A stretch of DNA of 20,418 nucleotides from an uncultured Lachnospiraceae bacterium (GCA_910579425.1 CAJTVL010000065.1:1-20418); one strand, 5' to 3'. Counted from the stretch's first letter, positions 1-7,681 are shown. Notes: generated by a model not told the origin, from the sequence alone. Numbers and translations: made by a program.

Positions 1-159
1 AATATGTAGTTGTCAATGTGCCGGGACAATAAGTCTCACGGATTCAGGTATACTTCATTATATCATACCCAATAAAAAAAATCATTCTCCCCCTTTTCAG
101 ACACCACCGTGAATTGTAACTATATCGCTCCTGTTTTGAACTGTCTCAGTCAAAAATAG
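1..159. other. Intergenic stretch, no gene recognised
   Basis: No convincing coding region, RNA gene or repeat was recognised here. The sequence is AT-rich and ends at the ribU promoter. It may hold the end of an upstream transcription unit, but no clear hairpin followed by a T-run was seen. Confidence 0.5.
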
Positions 160-188
160 TTGATTTCCGTTCCCCGGTGTGCTATAAT
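160..188 (+). promoter_or_regulatory. Sigma-A promoter of the riboswitch-ribU unit
   Basis: A TTGATT -35 box (160-165) is separated by 17 bases from a perfect TATAAT -10 box (183-188). Transcription would begin near 195, some 20 bases before the FMN aptamer. This is the expected placement for a riboswitch leader. Confidence 0.8.
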
Positions 189-216
189 TTTTGAAACATT
201 TGAATAATAGAAATGT

Positions 217-322
217 CTTCAGGGCAGGGTGAAATTCCCGATCGGCGGTTACAGTCCGCGGGCGCGAAAGCGCGGGGTCTGGTGAAATTCCAGAACCGAC
301 GGTATAGTCCGGATTAAAGAAG
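217..322 (+). ncRNA. FMN riboswitch (RFN element) aptamer
   Basis: The conserved RFN blocks appear in order: AGGGTGAAATTCCCG (226-240), the GGCGGTTACAGTCCGCG segment (243-260), a short GC-rich variable hairpin with a GAAA loop, GGTGAAATTCCAGAACCGAC (281-300) and a GGTATAGTCCGGAT segment. The basal helix closes with CTTC (217-220) against GAAG (319-322). The element binds flavin mononucleotide. In Firmicutes it normally represses riboflavin biosynthesis or import genes when FMN is plentiful. Its position directly before ribU agrees. Confidence 0.96.
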
Positions 323-335
323 GTGTATTGAGATT

Positions 336-362
336 GTCAGGATAAGCCTGACTATGATTTTT
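336..362 (+). terminator. Possible first terminator hairpin in the riboswitch leader
   Basis: GTCAGG (336-341) pairs with CCTGAC (347-352) across a five-base loop. A TATGATTTTT tract follows, so this could be an intrinsic terminator or a part of the switching platform. The stem is only six pairs, so the terminator role is inference. Confidence 0.4.
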
Positions 363-417
363 GCACTCTCTTTTATCAAGCTGCTCTGTTGGCATTTTCA
401 ATACTCCTGAATTACTG

Positions 418-460
418 ACACCTGAAAGGCATTTGCTGCTTTCAGGTGTTAATTATTCTA
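418..460 (+). terminator. Expression-platform hairpin of the FMN riboswitch
   Basis: ACACCTGAAAG (418-428) and CTTTCAGGTGT (439-449) form a perfect 11-pair stem with a ten-base loop, followed by an AT-rich tract (TTAATTATTCT). It ends just before the ribosome-binding site AGGAGGT (461-467). The left arm and its flank, CTGACACCT (415-423), can also pair with AGGTGT (321-326) at the aptamer's edge or with TGTCAG (335-340). That provides a plausible antiterminator. The U-run is weak, so blocking of translation is also possible. Confidence 0.6.
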
Positions 461-473
461 AGGAGGTATTCAA

Positions 474-1043
474 ATGAATCTCAGCAAAACAAAAAAACTT
501 ACCGCAACAGCCATGCTCTGTGCCCTTGCCTACATCGCGGCGATGGTTCTCCGAATCCCGATTGTACTCTTTTTGAAGTATGATCCGAAGGACATTATCA
601 TCGTAATCGGCGGTCTGATTTGGGGGCCTCTCACCTCCCTGACCGTAACCGTGATCGTCTCGGTTGTGCAGATGTTCACCATCAGCGGAACCGGCATTTG
701 GGGATGTGTGATGAATGTCATTTCAAGCTGCTCCTTTGCCTGTACCGCGTCCTTTTTCTACAGAAAAAGACAGAAATTATCCGGCGCAGTATTGGGGCTT
801 TTGTGCGGCTGCATCTGTCAGGCTGCAGTCATGATGCTCTGGAACTATCTGATCGCTCCAATCTATATGGGCTATCCAAGAGAGGCTGTTGCAGAGCTGC
901 TGCTTCCCGCCTTCCTGCCCTTTAACTTGATCAAAGGCGGCATAAATGCCGCCGTCACGCTGCTTTTGTATAAACCTGTTGTCACTGTTCTGCGCCGCTC
1001 CAATTTGATTGAAGCTAAGGACGGTCCGGGGAAAAAGCGCTGA
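474..1043 (+). CDS. ribU: Riboflavin ECF transporter S component RibU
   Basis: This 189-residue, very hydrophobic protein has the length and layout of an ECF-transporter substrate-binding (S) component, with about five to six membrane helices. RibU binds riboflavin in the membrane and works with the shared EcfT and EcfA/A' energising module, which is not in this window. The N-terminus (KKLTATAMLCALAYI, then FLKYDPKD near residues 34-41) matches the RibU pattern. The FMN riboswitch immediately upstream makes the substrate assignment firm. The ATG at 474 has an ideal AGGAGGT Shine-Dalgarno seven bases upstream. The last 29 bases overlap the end of the convergent MFS gene, so no room remains for a terminator between the two. 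Confidence 0.94.
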   Translation: MNLSKTKKLTATAMLCALAYIAAMVLRIPIVLFLKYDPKDIIIVIGGLIWGPLTSLTVTVIVSVVQMFTISGTGIWGCVMNVISSCSFACTASFFYRKRQKLSGAVLGLLCGCICQAAVMMLWNYLIAPIYMGYPREAVAELLLPAFLPFNLIKGGINAAVTLLLYKPVVTVLRRSNLIEAKDGPGKKR

Positions 1044-2268
1044 AAATGTGCCTTGCCCTGATTGCGATCCCCAGGGAAACAGCCCCCGAAAACAGTACAA
1101 CGGCTGCCTCAAATCCCTCACAGATTTCAAACAGCACCCCATAGAGCGCGTTGCCAACAGGCTGGGCGCACATGGAAACGGTGAGAACCACCGCGATCAC
1201 CTTTCCGATCAGATTTTGCGGTGTTTCCCTCTGCATAAAGGACATCATCTGCACGGTGAACATGGCGGAAAAGGTCATAACGCCAAAGCAGCACAGGGTA
1301 ATGACAATATAATTTACCATGCCCGAGGAAAACAGGAGCAAAGAAACACCCATGGGGAACACGCAGGCCGCACAGGCGATGACCAGGTTTCCGGATTTGT
1401 GTATTTTCAGCCTGTCTGCAAAAAAACCTGCGCCGATTCCCCCGAAAAGGCCTCCCGCCGCCAGCGCCCCTTCCGCAAAGCCATAAAGCCTGTTGGCCCG
1501 GGATGCCTCCAGGTTCAGTACCTCTGTCACCAGATAGGGCAGGGCAACAACAATCATTGCAGCCAGAAATAAATTAATTCCGCAAACCACAAGAAGGGCT
1601 TTTCCGATGACCGCTTTATCCCTTCGGATAAAGCGGATGCTCTCTGCAAAATCCGCTTTGGCCGTCTTCCACACTCCGCCCTTTAAGTCCTGCTTCTGAA
1701 AGGGTATTTTAATAAAAATTTCCATCACGGCCGACAGGGTAAAGCATACCATACAAACCAGCAATACCGGCTTAAGTCCACAGGCGCTGTACAAAATCCC
1801 TCCCAGCACGGGGCCTATCAGGGAGGCAAAGGAACTGACGGTATTAATGACGGAGTTTGCCTCCATAAATCGGTTCTGCCCGACCAGAGCAGGGATACTT
1901 GCCTGGACAGAGGGCTGATAAGCGCCTGCAATTCCATATAAGAGCATCAAAGTAATTGTCAGAAGGACCACAAGATTCGCTCCGTTCATCAAAAGGGAGA
2001 ATGCCAGAATCACCGCCGCCGTAAAAAAATCCAGAATTACCATAATATTTCTTTTGTTAACCCGGTCCGCAACAATCCCCCCTATGGGCGAGAGCAAAAT
2101 TGCAGGAATAAAAGCACAGGCCGTAACCGTTCCGTACAGCGCCGAGGAACCTGTAAGATTCAATAAGTAAAGGGGCAATGCAAACCGGATGATTGCATTG
2201 CCAAACAGCGAGATGATCTGACCGATGACTACTAAGGTAAAGTCTCTGGAAAACAGTTTTTGGTTCAT
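1015..2268 (-). CDS. MFS transporter, drug-efflux type
   Basis: The 417-residue protein has about 12 hydrophobic segments. It carries the MFS motif A between helices 2 and 3 (GGIVADRVNKRN, residues 63-74). Overall it resembles the MFS_3/macrolide-efflux (MefA-like) group, which exports small molecules using the proton gradient. The substrate cannot be read from sequence. The ATG at 2268 has a good AAGGAGG site just upstream. The gene follows a tetR-type gene in the same direction, with a 132-base gap holding a hairpin and a TetR-like palindrome. That suggests a drug- or metabolite-inducible efflux pair. Its 3' end overlaps ribU tail to tail by 29 bases. Confidence 0.88.
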   Translation of the reverse strand: MNQKLFSRDFTLVVIGQIISLFGNAIIRFALPLYLLNLTGSSALYGTVTACAFIPAILLSPIGGIVADRVNKRNIMVILDFFTAAVILAFSLLMNGANLVVLLTITLMLLYGIAGAYQPSVQASIPALVGQNRFMEANSVINTVSSFASLIGPVLGGILYSACGLKPVLLVCMVCFTLSAVMEIFIKIPFQKQDLKGGVWKTAKADFAESIRFIRRDKAVIGKALLVVCGINLFLAAMIVVALPYLVTEVLNLEASRANRLYGFAEGALAAGGLFGGIGAGFFADRLKIHKSGNLVIACAACVFPMGVSLLLFSSGMVNYIVITLCCFGVMTFSAMFTVQMMSFMQRETPQNLIGKVIAVVLTVSMCAQPVGNALYGVLFEICEGFEAAVVLFSGAVSLGIAIRARHIFSAFSPDRP

Positions 2269-2307
2269 TTTTAGCCTCCTTCTTTTCCGATCATGGTTTT
2301 ACAATAG

Positions 2308-2324
2308 ATACCGTCCGTTGGTAT
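2308..2324. promoter_or_regulatory. TetR-like operator before the MFS gene
   Basis: ATACC (2308-2312) and GGTAT (2320-2324) form an inverted repeat. The right part, CCGTTGGTATGT, closely resembles CCGTTAGTATGT in the reverse complement of the operator before the tetR gene (11 of 12 bases). The spacing between half-sites is longer than in the tetR operators. A possible minus-strand promoter, TATACA-17-TATTGT, brackets the site. Operator function is inferred from shared half-sites and position. Confidence 0.5.
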
Positions 2325-2342
2325 GTATAAAGTTCAAAATAG

Positions 2343-2366
2343 ATCTGCCCATTTTACCGGGCAGAT
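2343..2366 (-). terminator. Terminator-like hairpin after the tetR gene
   Basis: ATCTGCCC (2343-2350) and GGGCAGAT (2359-2366) make a perfect eight-pair stem. On the minus strand a short CTATTTTG tract follows. It sits between the tetR gene and the MFS gene and could separate or attenuate them. The U-run is weak. Confidence 0.55.
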
Positions 2367-2400
2367 TATTTCCCTGGACATCAGGATGGCTGGCAAAGCC

Positions 2401-3057
2401 TCACATCCGTTGCCTTTGATATATACTTGTCAGCTCCTGCAGCCTCTCCAACATTTCACCGTCCACAATATCCAGTCCAAAGCCCTTAAGCATCTGGTCA
2501 AATATCAGGAATTTTTTGCAGGACTCCTCCTCCGTGCTGCCGAATATCATGGGATTCATCCAGACATTGGCCGCCAACAGAATCAGCTCCGCCAGCTGCT
2601 TCGGATAATCCGTTTTGATGGAACCGTCCGCAATCCCCTGCTCAATGATGGGCTCAATGTAGTTTGGCGCAGCCTCCTCTATGGTATCGTGCAGAAGGCT
2701 GAAAAGAAGCTTCGGGTTATTGTGAAAATCCGGCGCCACCGTAAAAATATCGTTCTGCACAGGCCGGCTGATGGATTCCTTGAAGATCATTTTCAGCTTA
2801 TCCCTGCCGCTTAAGCCTGTGCGGTCGCGGATCCTGGCAAGCATTCGATTCGACTCCTGTGTCATTCGCTCCGTGACCGCAACCAATATATCTTCCTTTG
2901 ACTTAAAATGATGATAAATTGCCCCTTTGCTAAGGCCGCCTAAATGATCAATAATATCCTGGATGGAGGTATGCTCATACCCCTTTTCCATAAATTGGCG
3001 GAAAGCAACATCTAATATTAAGTTAACGGTTTCCTCCGGATGTTTATTTCTTGCCAC
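2401..3057 (-). CDS. TetR/AcrR-family transcriptional regulator
   Basis: The product is about 218 residues. The N-terminal TetR DNA-binding domain covers roughly residues 8-55, with the recognition region SIQDIIDHLGGLSKGAIYHHF followed by KSKEDIL, a typical TetR signature. The remaining helices form the variable ligand-binding domain. I place the start at the GTG at 3057, because GGAGG at 3063-3067 sits correctly before it; a GTG four codons earlier overlaps that site. Two copies of a 17-base palindrome lie directly upstream and a related one lies before the MFS gene. Autorepression and repression of the transporter are therefore likely. The ligand is unknown. Confidence 0.9.
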   Translation of the reverse strand: MARNKHPEETVNLILDVAFRQFMEKGYEHTSIQDIIDHLGGLSKGAIYHHFKSKEDILVAVTERMTQESNRMLARIRDRTGLSGRDKLKMIFKESISRPVQNDIFTVAPDFHNNPKLLFSLLHDTIEEAAPNYIEPIIEQGIADGSIKTDYPKQLAELILLAANVWMNPMIFGSTEEESCKKFLIFDQMLKGFGLDIVDGEMLERLQELTSIYQRQRM

Positions 3058-3072
3058 GGCTTCCTCCACACA

Positions 3073-3089
3073 ACATACTAACGGTATGT
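3073..3089. promoter_or_regulatory. TetR operator copy 1
   Basis: ACATAC (3073-3078), a five-base spacer and GTATGT (3084-3089) form a palindrome just upstream of the tetR ribosome-binding site. An identical pair of half-sites recurs 27 bases away. Binding here would block the gene's own transcription. Confidence 0.72.
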
Positions 3090-3099
3090 ATCTACATTA

Positions 3100-3123
3100 A
3101 CATACTTTCAGTATGTTTGTCAA
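3100..3123. promoter_or_regulatory. TetR operator copy 2 abutting a -35 box
   Basis: ACATAC (3100-3105) and GTATGT (3111-3116) with the same five-base spacer form the second palindrome; the arms extend by one further base on each side. It directly abuts a minus-strand TTGACA -35 element (3118-3123). The operator therefore fills the promoter spacer. A good -10 box could not be fixed. Confidence 0.7.
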
Positions 3124-3201
3124 CAATTCCTGTTCCATTGCATTTCAAAATCTTTATTTTTTCCGTCTTTCCATCTGCAACTTCTTTTTATGTATCAGAT
3201 T

Positions 3202-4413
3202 TTACCGCCCCATCCTCCTTGCCCACCTTTTCACCCCAAAGGGCACACAGGCAAGCCCCAGCAGCACCGGCAGGATAATCAGCAGGTATGGCGACCAGAT
3301 ATATTTTCCGAAAATACAGAAGGTATATGTCCTGAAAATATCCGCCGGGCTTCCCACCAGGGGAAGCAGATCCAGGGCCTTCTGTGCCCAGAAGGGAAGA
3401 TATTCGGAGACAGCCAAAGGCAGATACACCACCGAAAGTCCCAGAAGCAGCGCTGCAAAATTGCTTTTCGCACAGGAGGACAAAAGCATCACAAGCCCGG
3501 CATATCCCATGACCCCAAAAAACACAAAGACATACCCGAAGATTTCCGCCTCCAGCATATTCATGGGCGCAATTGCGATCAGTTTGACCATCTGGATGGG
3601 CATATCCCACCCTTCAGTTCCAAGGAAAAAGAGCTGGGAGCTCACATTTCCCACAAGGACAAGGGCGAATATCTCCGCCGCAAGGGCCAGACCGCTGCAG
3701 ATTTTGGCCCGGGCCGTCTCCTTCCAGCCGTTTTTCGTGGTCAGCAAAAGAGAGACGGTTCTGTCATGCCATTCCCCGGCAAATATGGGGGCTAAAGAAA
3801 TCGTAAGAAATAAGGCCAGCACCGAGCCCAGATCCGGAAGAATGCTTCCGAGGACAGTGCTCCATCCTTCGGTCCACTGATACGTAAAGGGCTTCTCCAC
3901 CTTTGCATCCATTTTAAGCAGATACTCCCTCTCCTCTCCGACCTGATTGCCGATTGCAAGGAAGTCCTCCAGGGCCTCTTGCCGCCTTTCATAAAAGCCG
4001 GTCAGCTCCCCCGGCTCCACATAATCGTTCATCAGCCGGTAATCCTCGGGATGTTTCAGATCCGGATAAAGTTGGGACAGCCAGGAGCTGATCGCATACA
4101 CGTTTGTCAGGTTTGAATTCTGATAGTCCACTTCCGCAATCGCCTGATAATCCCTGACCATTTCCTGCAAAGCCTCATCCGTCAGTACGCCTCCAAACTG
4201 ACGGGCATACTGCTGATAGAGGCGGATATTGGTATAGCCGTCAAACTGCTTACTGAAGTTATCATAGCCTGTTCTGCTTCCAAAGGTGAACCACTGGTAG
4301 CTTAAGATACTCCCAAACACCACCACATAGAGCAGGCACAGCAAAACGCTGATCTGCGTGCTTTTTCTCTTCCAGAGCCTTTTGTGCTCCCATAAAAACA
4401 ATTCCATTTCCAT
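3202..4413 (-). CDS. ABC-2 type transporter permease
   Basis: This 403-residue membrane protein has one helix near residues 20-40. A long hydrophilic, probably extracellular, loop follows to about residue 185, and then about five helices to the C-terminus. That layout matches ABC-2 type permeases in two-gene exporters. It would form the channel for the ATPase encoded just upstream. The substrate is unknown; lantibiotic or peptide immunity and lipid export are the usual roles of this group. The ATG at 4413 follows GGAGAAAGGAG and overlaps the ATPase stop as TAATG, indicating translational coupling. It is the last gene of the sigma-factor operon. No clear terminator was found after it, before the tetR promoter. 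Confidence 0.82.
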   Translation of the reverse strand: MEMELFLWEHKRLWKRKSTQISVLLCLLYVVVFGSILSYQWFTFGSRTGYDNFSKQFDGYTNIRLYQQYARQFGGVLTDEALQEMVRDYQAIAEVDYQNSNLTNVYAISSWLSQLYPDLKHPEDYRLMNDYVEPGELTGFYERRQEALEDFLAIGNQVGEEREYLLKMDAKVEKPFTYQWTEGWSTVLGSILPDLGSVLALFLTISLAPIFAGEWHDRTVSLLLTTKNGWKETARAKICSGLALAAEIFALVLVGNVSSQLFFLGTEGWDMPIQMVKLIAIAPMNMLEAEIFGYVFVFFGVMGYAGLVMLLSSCAKSNFAALLLGLSVVYLPLAVSEYLPFWAQKALDLLPLVGSPADIFRTYTFCIFGKYIWSPYLLIILPVLLGLACVPFGVKRWARRMGR

Positions 4414-5285
4414 TATACTCCTTTCTCCGCAGGAAAATAGTACAAATACAGATCCTCTAATGATGCCTCGGCGCAGATTGCCCCCTCGTCCGGCTTATGG
4501 TCTGAAATAATGCGCAGCACCGTATCCTCCCCCTCGTGCCGCAAATTTGCCACCGTGGCCTTTTTCTGCCAGCTATGAGCCTGTGATGAAGGAACCGTAA
4601 GCTCCCACACCTTTCCCTGCGCCTTTTCGACCAGCTCCGAAACCGTGCCCTGCTGCACAAAGCTTCCCTTTTTCATCAGCAGCACTTCATCCGCAATGGC
4701 CTCGATGTCCGACACAATGTGGGTGGAAAGAATCACGATTTTATTTTCCCCATAGTCTGAGATGAGATTGCGGAACCGCACCCTCTCCCTGGGGTCAAGT
4801 CCGGCGGTGGGCTCGTCCAGAATCATCACCTCCGGTTTGTTTAAAAGGGCCTGGGCAATCCCGATTCTCTGCTTCATCCCGCCTGAAAAGGTTTTGAGCT
4901 TTTTGGAAGCGCATGCGCTTAAATCGACCACTTCAAGCAGCTCCTCCACCCTCCCTTTTGCAATACGTCTGGGAATCCCCTTTAGGGCTGATAAGTACAT
5001 CAGAAATTCCTCCGCCGAATTGCCCGGGTAATATCCGAAATCCTGGGGCAGATACCCCAGCACATTCCGGTACCCCGCGCCCATTTCCGCGATATTTTTT
5101 CTGTCAAAGAGCACCTCCCCGGCAGTGGGCTCCAAAATCCCGCAGAGCATCCTAATGAGCGTGGTCTTGCCCGCCCCGTTGGCCCCTAAAAGCCCATAGA
5201 CTCCGGGCCCGAGGACGGCGCTGACCTGATCCACCGCAATCTTGCTTCCATAGTGTTTGCTGAGTCTGTCAAGCGACAGTTCCAT
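4413..5285 (-). CDS. ABC transporter ATP-binding protein
   Basis: The 290-residue protein carries a complete nucleotide-binding domain: Walker A GANGAGKT (34-41), Q-loop Gln near 81, signature FSGGMKQR (133-140), Walker B VMILDEP (153-159) and the switch His at 189. The C-terminal 80 or so residues form an accessory domain like those in BcrA/CcmA-type exporters. It powers the permease encoded next. The start codon lies within the 3' end of the preceding membrane-protein gene (17-base overlap), so the two are tightly coupled. The gene belongs to an operon headed by an ECF sigma factor. Confidence 0.93.
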   Translation of the reverse strand: MELSLDRLSKHYGSKIAVDQVSAVLGPGVYGLLGANGAGKTTLIRMLCGILEPTAGEVLFDRKNIAEMGAGYRNVLGYLPQDFGYYPGNSAEEFLMYLSALKGIPRRIAKGRVEELLEVVDLSACASKKLKTFSGGMKQRIGIAQALLNKPEVMILDEPTAGLDPRERVRFRNLISDYGENKIVILSTHIVSDIEAIADEVLLMKKGSFVQQGTVSELVEKAQGKVWELTVPSSQAHSWQKKATVANLRHEGEDTVLRIISDHKPDEGAICAEASLEDLYLYYFPAEKGV

Positions 5286-6072
5286 ACATTTTCCCTTCCT
5301 TTCTCATTTCCCATAGGAACCAGATTTCCTTTACAAAAAAGCCGCCAAAAACCAAAAAACCAATCGCCCACACACTCCCGGCGGAAAGCCCGTAGAGCCA
5401 GGGGCAAAGACGGGCAGAGACGCCCCAGAACAGGCAGGATAAAAATCCCGCCGCCATACTCTGCCAGCATCCCGTCCGCCCGCAGATCCTGATTCTCTGC
5501 AGCATGAAGGCCATGCAGGACAGATAAGGAACCAAAATATAGAGTATGAGCTGCCCGATCTGCCTGGCGGCATTTTCAAGCCGCAGGGCCATACACAAAA
5601 ACACCGTCATACATACCAGATTGGCCGCCCCCGCAAGCACCAGCTTTGCCAGCATAATCTGTGCCCCCGAGGCTCTTGTCGCCGCCTCGATCTCGCTCAT
5701 TCCATGCATTTGTCCCCGGAAGAGCACCGGCATCATTGCCAGCGTAAACATCAGCGCAAAAAAAGGAATTCTGGAAAGCTCCCGGGTATCGAAAGAAATC
5801 CCCAGGCAGGCAGTCAGAAGGGCCAATGCCTGCAGGCCAAAAACGGACATCCCCTCATACCGGAATACATCCGAAAGATAAGTAAAAAACCCTGTCCTCT
5901 CCTCCTGCGGGGGCGGATATTCCCTTACCATCGCCCTGCAAAGCTCTATGGTTTCCTCCATCTTCAGTGGAGGCTCCGTCTCCTTTAAAGCCCTGCGCAG
6001 ATACTCCTTCCCGCTTTTGGGAACCTTCTTTTTTCCTTTGGGGCTGCTTTTTCTTTGATTCTTTCTCTCCAT
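5269..6072 (-). CDS. Membrane protein of unknown function, possible sigma partner
   Basis: The 267-residue protein begins with a strongly basic segment of about 30 residues. A soluble stretch to about residue 70 follows, then roughly six hydrophobic segments (near 76-95, 100-118, 140-165, 172-190, 203-222 and 230-250). I do not recognise the family. It lies between an ECF sigma gene (51-base gap) and an ABC ATPase (17-base overlap). That position is where an anti-sigma factor is often found. However, no HxxxCxxC zinc anti-sigma motif is visible in the cytosolic N-terminus. It may sense envelope state or be a third transporter subunit. Both readings are inference. Confidence 0.65.
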   Translation of the reverse strand: MERKNQRKSSPKGKKKVPKSGKEYLRRALKETEPPLKMEETIELCRAMVREYPPPQEERTGFFTYLSDVFRYEGMSVFGLQALALLTACLGISFDTRELSRIPFFALMFTLAMMPVLFRGQMHGMSEIEAATRASGAQIMLAKLVLAGAANLVCMTVFLCMALRLENAARQIGQLILYILVPYLSCMAFMLQRIRICGRTGCWQSMAAGFLSCLFWGVSARLCPWLYGLSAGSVWAIGFLVFGGFFVKEIWFLWEMRKEGKMYGTVA

Positions 6073-6123
6073 CCTTTCTCCTTTCCCATACCAAAAAGTT
6101 CCCGCTTTAAGCGTTCCCGTTTT

Positions 6124-6627
6124 TTACCGTTCCTGTCGCATAATTTTCAAAGCCTTTCTGATCCTGCTCTGAACCGTCCGCATATTGGAGCCTGTGATCC
6201 TGGCGATCTCCAAATAGCTCAGTTCCCCTCCAAACCGCAAAAAAATCACCTCCTTAAGCTCGGGCGGAAGCTTTTCCAAAAGATGGGATAGCTCCTCCCG
6301 ATTTTCCACCTGACGGATTTCCCTGCTCTCTTCTCCCAGGCCCTCCTCATCCTCCAGGGAATAGAGCCTGACCCTGCGGCTCTCATCCACGCACAGGCGG
6401 CTGGCGATGGTATACAGATAGGGCCTGAATTTTTTCCGCTCCTCATATTCCGGCAGATTCCGAAACAGCTTAAAGAAGGTTTCCTGGGTCAGGTCCTCCG
6501 CCCTCTCAGCACCCTGGCAATGCCACCTGCAATAGCGCAGAATCGCCCCGTAATAGCGCTCAACCAGTTCTCTGGCCGCGTCCTCATCCCCTGCCTTTAT
6601 CCGCACGACTAATTCCTCGTCCTCCAC
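6124..6627 (-). CDS. ECF (sigma-70 family) RNA polymerase sigma factor
   Basis: The 167-residue product has only the sigma-2 and sigma-4 regions, as in the extracytoplasmic-function group. Region 2 spans about residues 10-85, with DLTQETF (45-51) in the core-binding helix. Region 4 spans about 118-163, with ELSYLEIARITGSNMRTVQS as the helix-turn-helix that reads the -35 element. The acidic linker (90-110) is typical. The start is a GTG at 6627, preceded by AAAGGAG. It is the first gene of a run with an unknown membrane protein and an ABC exporter, and it probably directs transcription of that set. A TATAAT-like box lies at 6681-6686 without a good -35. Confidence 0.93.
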   Translation of the reverse strand: MEDEELVVRIKAGDEDAARELVERYYGAILRYCRWHCQGAERAEDLTQETFFKLFRNLPEYEERKKFRPYLYTIASRLCVDESRRVRLYSLEDEEGLGEESREIRQVENREELSHLLEKLPPELKEVIFLRFGGELSYLEIARITGSNMRTVQSRIRKALKIMRQER

Positions 6628-6720
6628 CCGTCCCGGCTCCTTTCTCCAAAGTTAACAGGCTCTTTACTACCCTTCTGCTTATTATAACGATTCAAACTCC
6701 TCAAAGGATTAAACTTATCC

Positions 6721-6768
6721 CAACAAAAAAACACAGAGTAAACCCCAAGGCTCACTCTGCGTTTTTTG
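6721..6768. terminator. Bidirectional intrinsic terminator
   Basis: CACAGAGT (6732-6739) and ACTCTGCG (6754-6761) form the stem core, with one G-U pair in the minus-strand RNA. T-runs lie on both sides: seven T's on the minus strand (6725-6731 read in reverse) and six on plus. It ends the lipoprotein transcript on minus and isolates it from the sigma-factor operon. Confidence 0.85.
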
Positions 6769-6824
6769 TTCAGCGACAAAGGCTTACCGCCCGCCGCCAT
6801 ATCTTCCTGATGTCTTTTTTATAT

Positions 6825-7628
6825 TTAGTACGCTGTAAAAGCGTTCAGCACATTATCCCTTGCGCTCTCGTCCACATAGGTCAGAGTAAGAGAAATCGCT
6901 CTGTTATCCACAACAGCGATATAATAATCCTGATACATGGAAACACCGCCGGACTCTGCCTCATAGCTTACTTTGAGATAATCTGCACCGCCGATCTTAA
7001 CGGTTTCATCATCACTGATCAAGGTATAATTGATTGCTGTCACCTGAGATAATCCCTGCTCAAGAGCCTTAGCATACTGGGCAGCATCCATCTTGCCCAT
7101 AAGCTTCTCCACAGTCACTACGATATTGGTGGTCTGATCATCGGCCACGCTCATCATCTCGTATACGGAAGTGAGCTCTGCATATTTAAGCTGAAGCTCG
7201 CTGAAATCCTCGGAAAGGACCTCCTGCCCAAGACCCATCAGGTCATTTAACTCTTCTTCGGTAGACATCCCCATCCCCTCAGGAGCGGTATAGCGAAGTC
7301 CGAAAAATTCACTTTCCCAGCCTGTCTCCGTCACAGTACCTTTTACATATTTACCGGCCGCAGCTGCGGTATCCCCGCCGTTCTCTGTCTCCGCCTCGGT
7401 TTCTGCCGCACCAGCGCCCGCTTCATCCGCCGCGGCGGCCTGCGTCTCATCGGCAGTCTGTGTATCATCATCAGCAGCCCCATCCTCTGCCGCGCCGTCA
7501 TCGGCAGCTCCTGCATCCTCGCTGACATTTGTCTCTGTATTGCTGCTGGCCTCCTTATCTGCGTTTCCGCCGCAGGCCGTAAGTACCACTGCCATCGCCA
7601 GTGTCATAAATAATACTTTCCTTTTCAT
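6825..7628 (-). CDS. Surface lipoprotein with acidic Ala-rich linker
   Basis: The product is 267 residues from the ATG at 7628, which follows GAGGAGG. A longer reading from 7676 lacks a ribosome-binding site. The N-terminus is a lipoprotein signal: MKRK, a hydrophobic core, then LTAC with lipidated Cys at 19. Residues about 25-90 are a low-complexity linker of Ala, Asp, Glu, Gly and Thr, which would hold the folded part away from the membrane. The last 170 residues look like one globular domain, with alternating strand patterns (YLKVSYEAE, DYYIAVVDNRAISLTLTY) and no Cys. I do not recognise the domain. The gene stands alone between its own promoter and terminator. Confidence 0.8.
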   Translation of the reverse strand: MKRKVLFMTLAMAVVLTACGGNADKEASSNTETNVSEDAGAADDGAAEDGAADDDTQTADETQAAAADEAGAGAAETEAETENGGDTAAAAGKYVKGTVTETGWESEFFGLRYTAPEGMGMSTEEELNDLMGLGQEVLSEDFSELQLKYAELTSVYEMMSVADDQTTNIVVTVEKLMGKMDAAQYAKALEQGLSQVTAINYTLISDDETVKIGGADYLKVSYEAESGGVSMYQDYYIAVVDNRAISLTLTYVDESARDNVLNAFTAY

Positions 7629-7646
7629 GTCATCCTCCTCATATCG

Positions 7647-7662
7647 GCAGGCAAAAGCCTGC
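7647..7662 (-). other. 5'-UTR hairpin before the lipoprotein gene
   Basis: GCAGGC (7647-7652) and GCCTGC (7657-7662) form a perfect six-pair stem with a four-base loop. It lies seven bases upstream of the Shine-Dalgarno. It could stabilise the mRNA. No ligand-binding motif was seen. Confidence 0.5.
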
Positions 7663-7681
7663 ATTATTTTAGACAAGTATA

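Noticed and set aside
3058..3069. GTG at 3069 as the tetR start
   Set aside because: The GGAGG that would serve translation overlaps these codons. The next GTG, at 3057, is correctly spaced.
7361..7560. Repetitive-looking DNA within the lipoprotein gene
   Set aside because: It encodes an Ala/Asp/Glu-rich linker with varied codons. It is not a tandem DNA repeat or CRISPR-like array.
7629..7676. Sixteen-residue N-terminal extension of the lipoprotein
   Set aside because: It would bury the lipoprotein signal, includes the Shine-Dalgarno and leader hairpin, and lacks a ribosome-binding site of its own.
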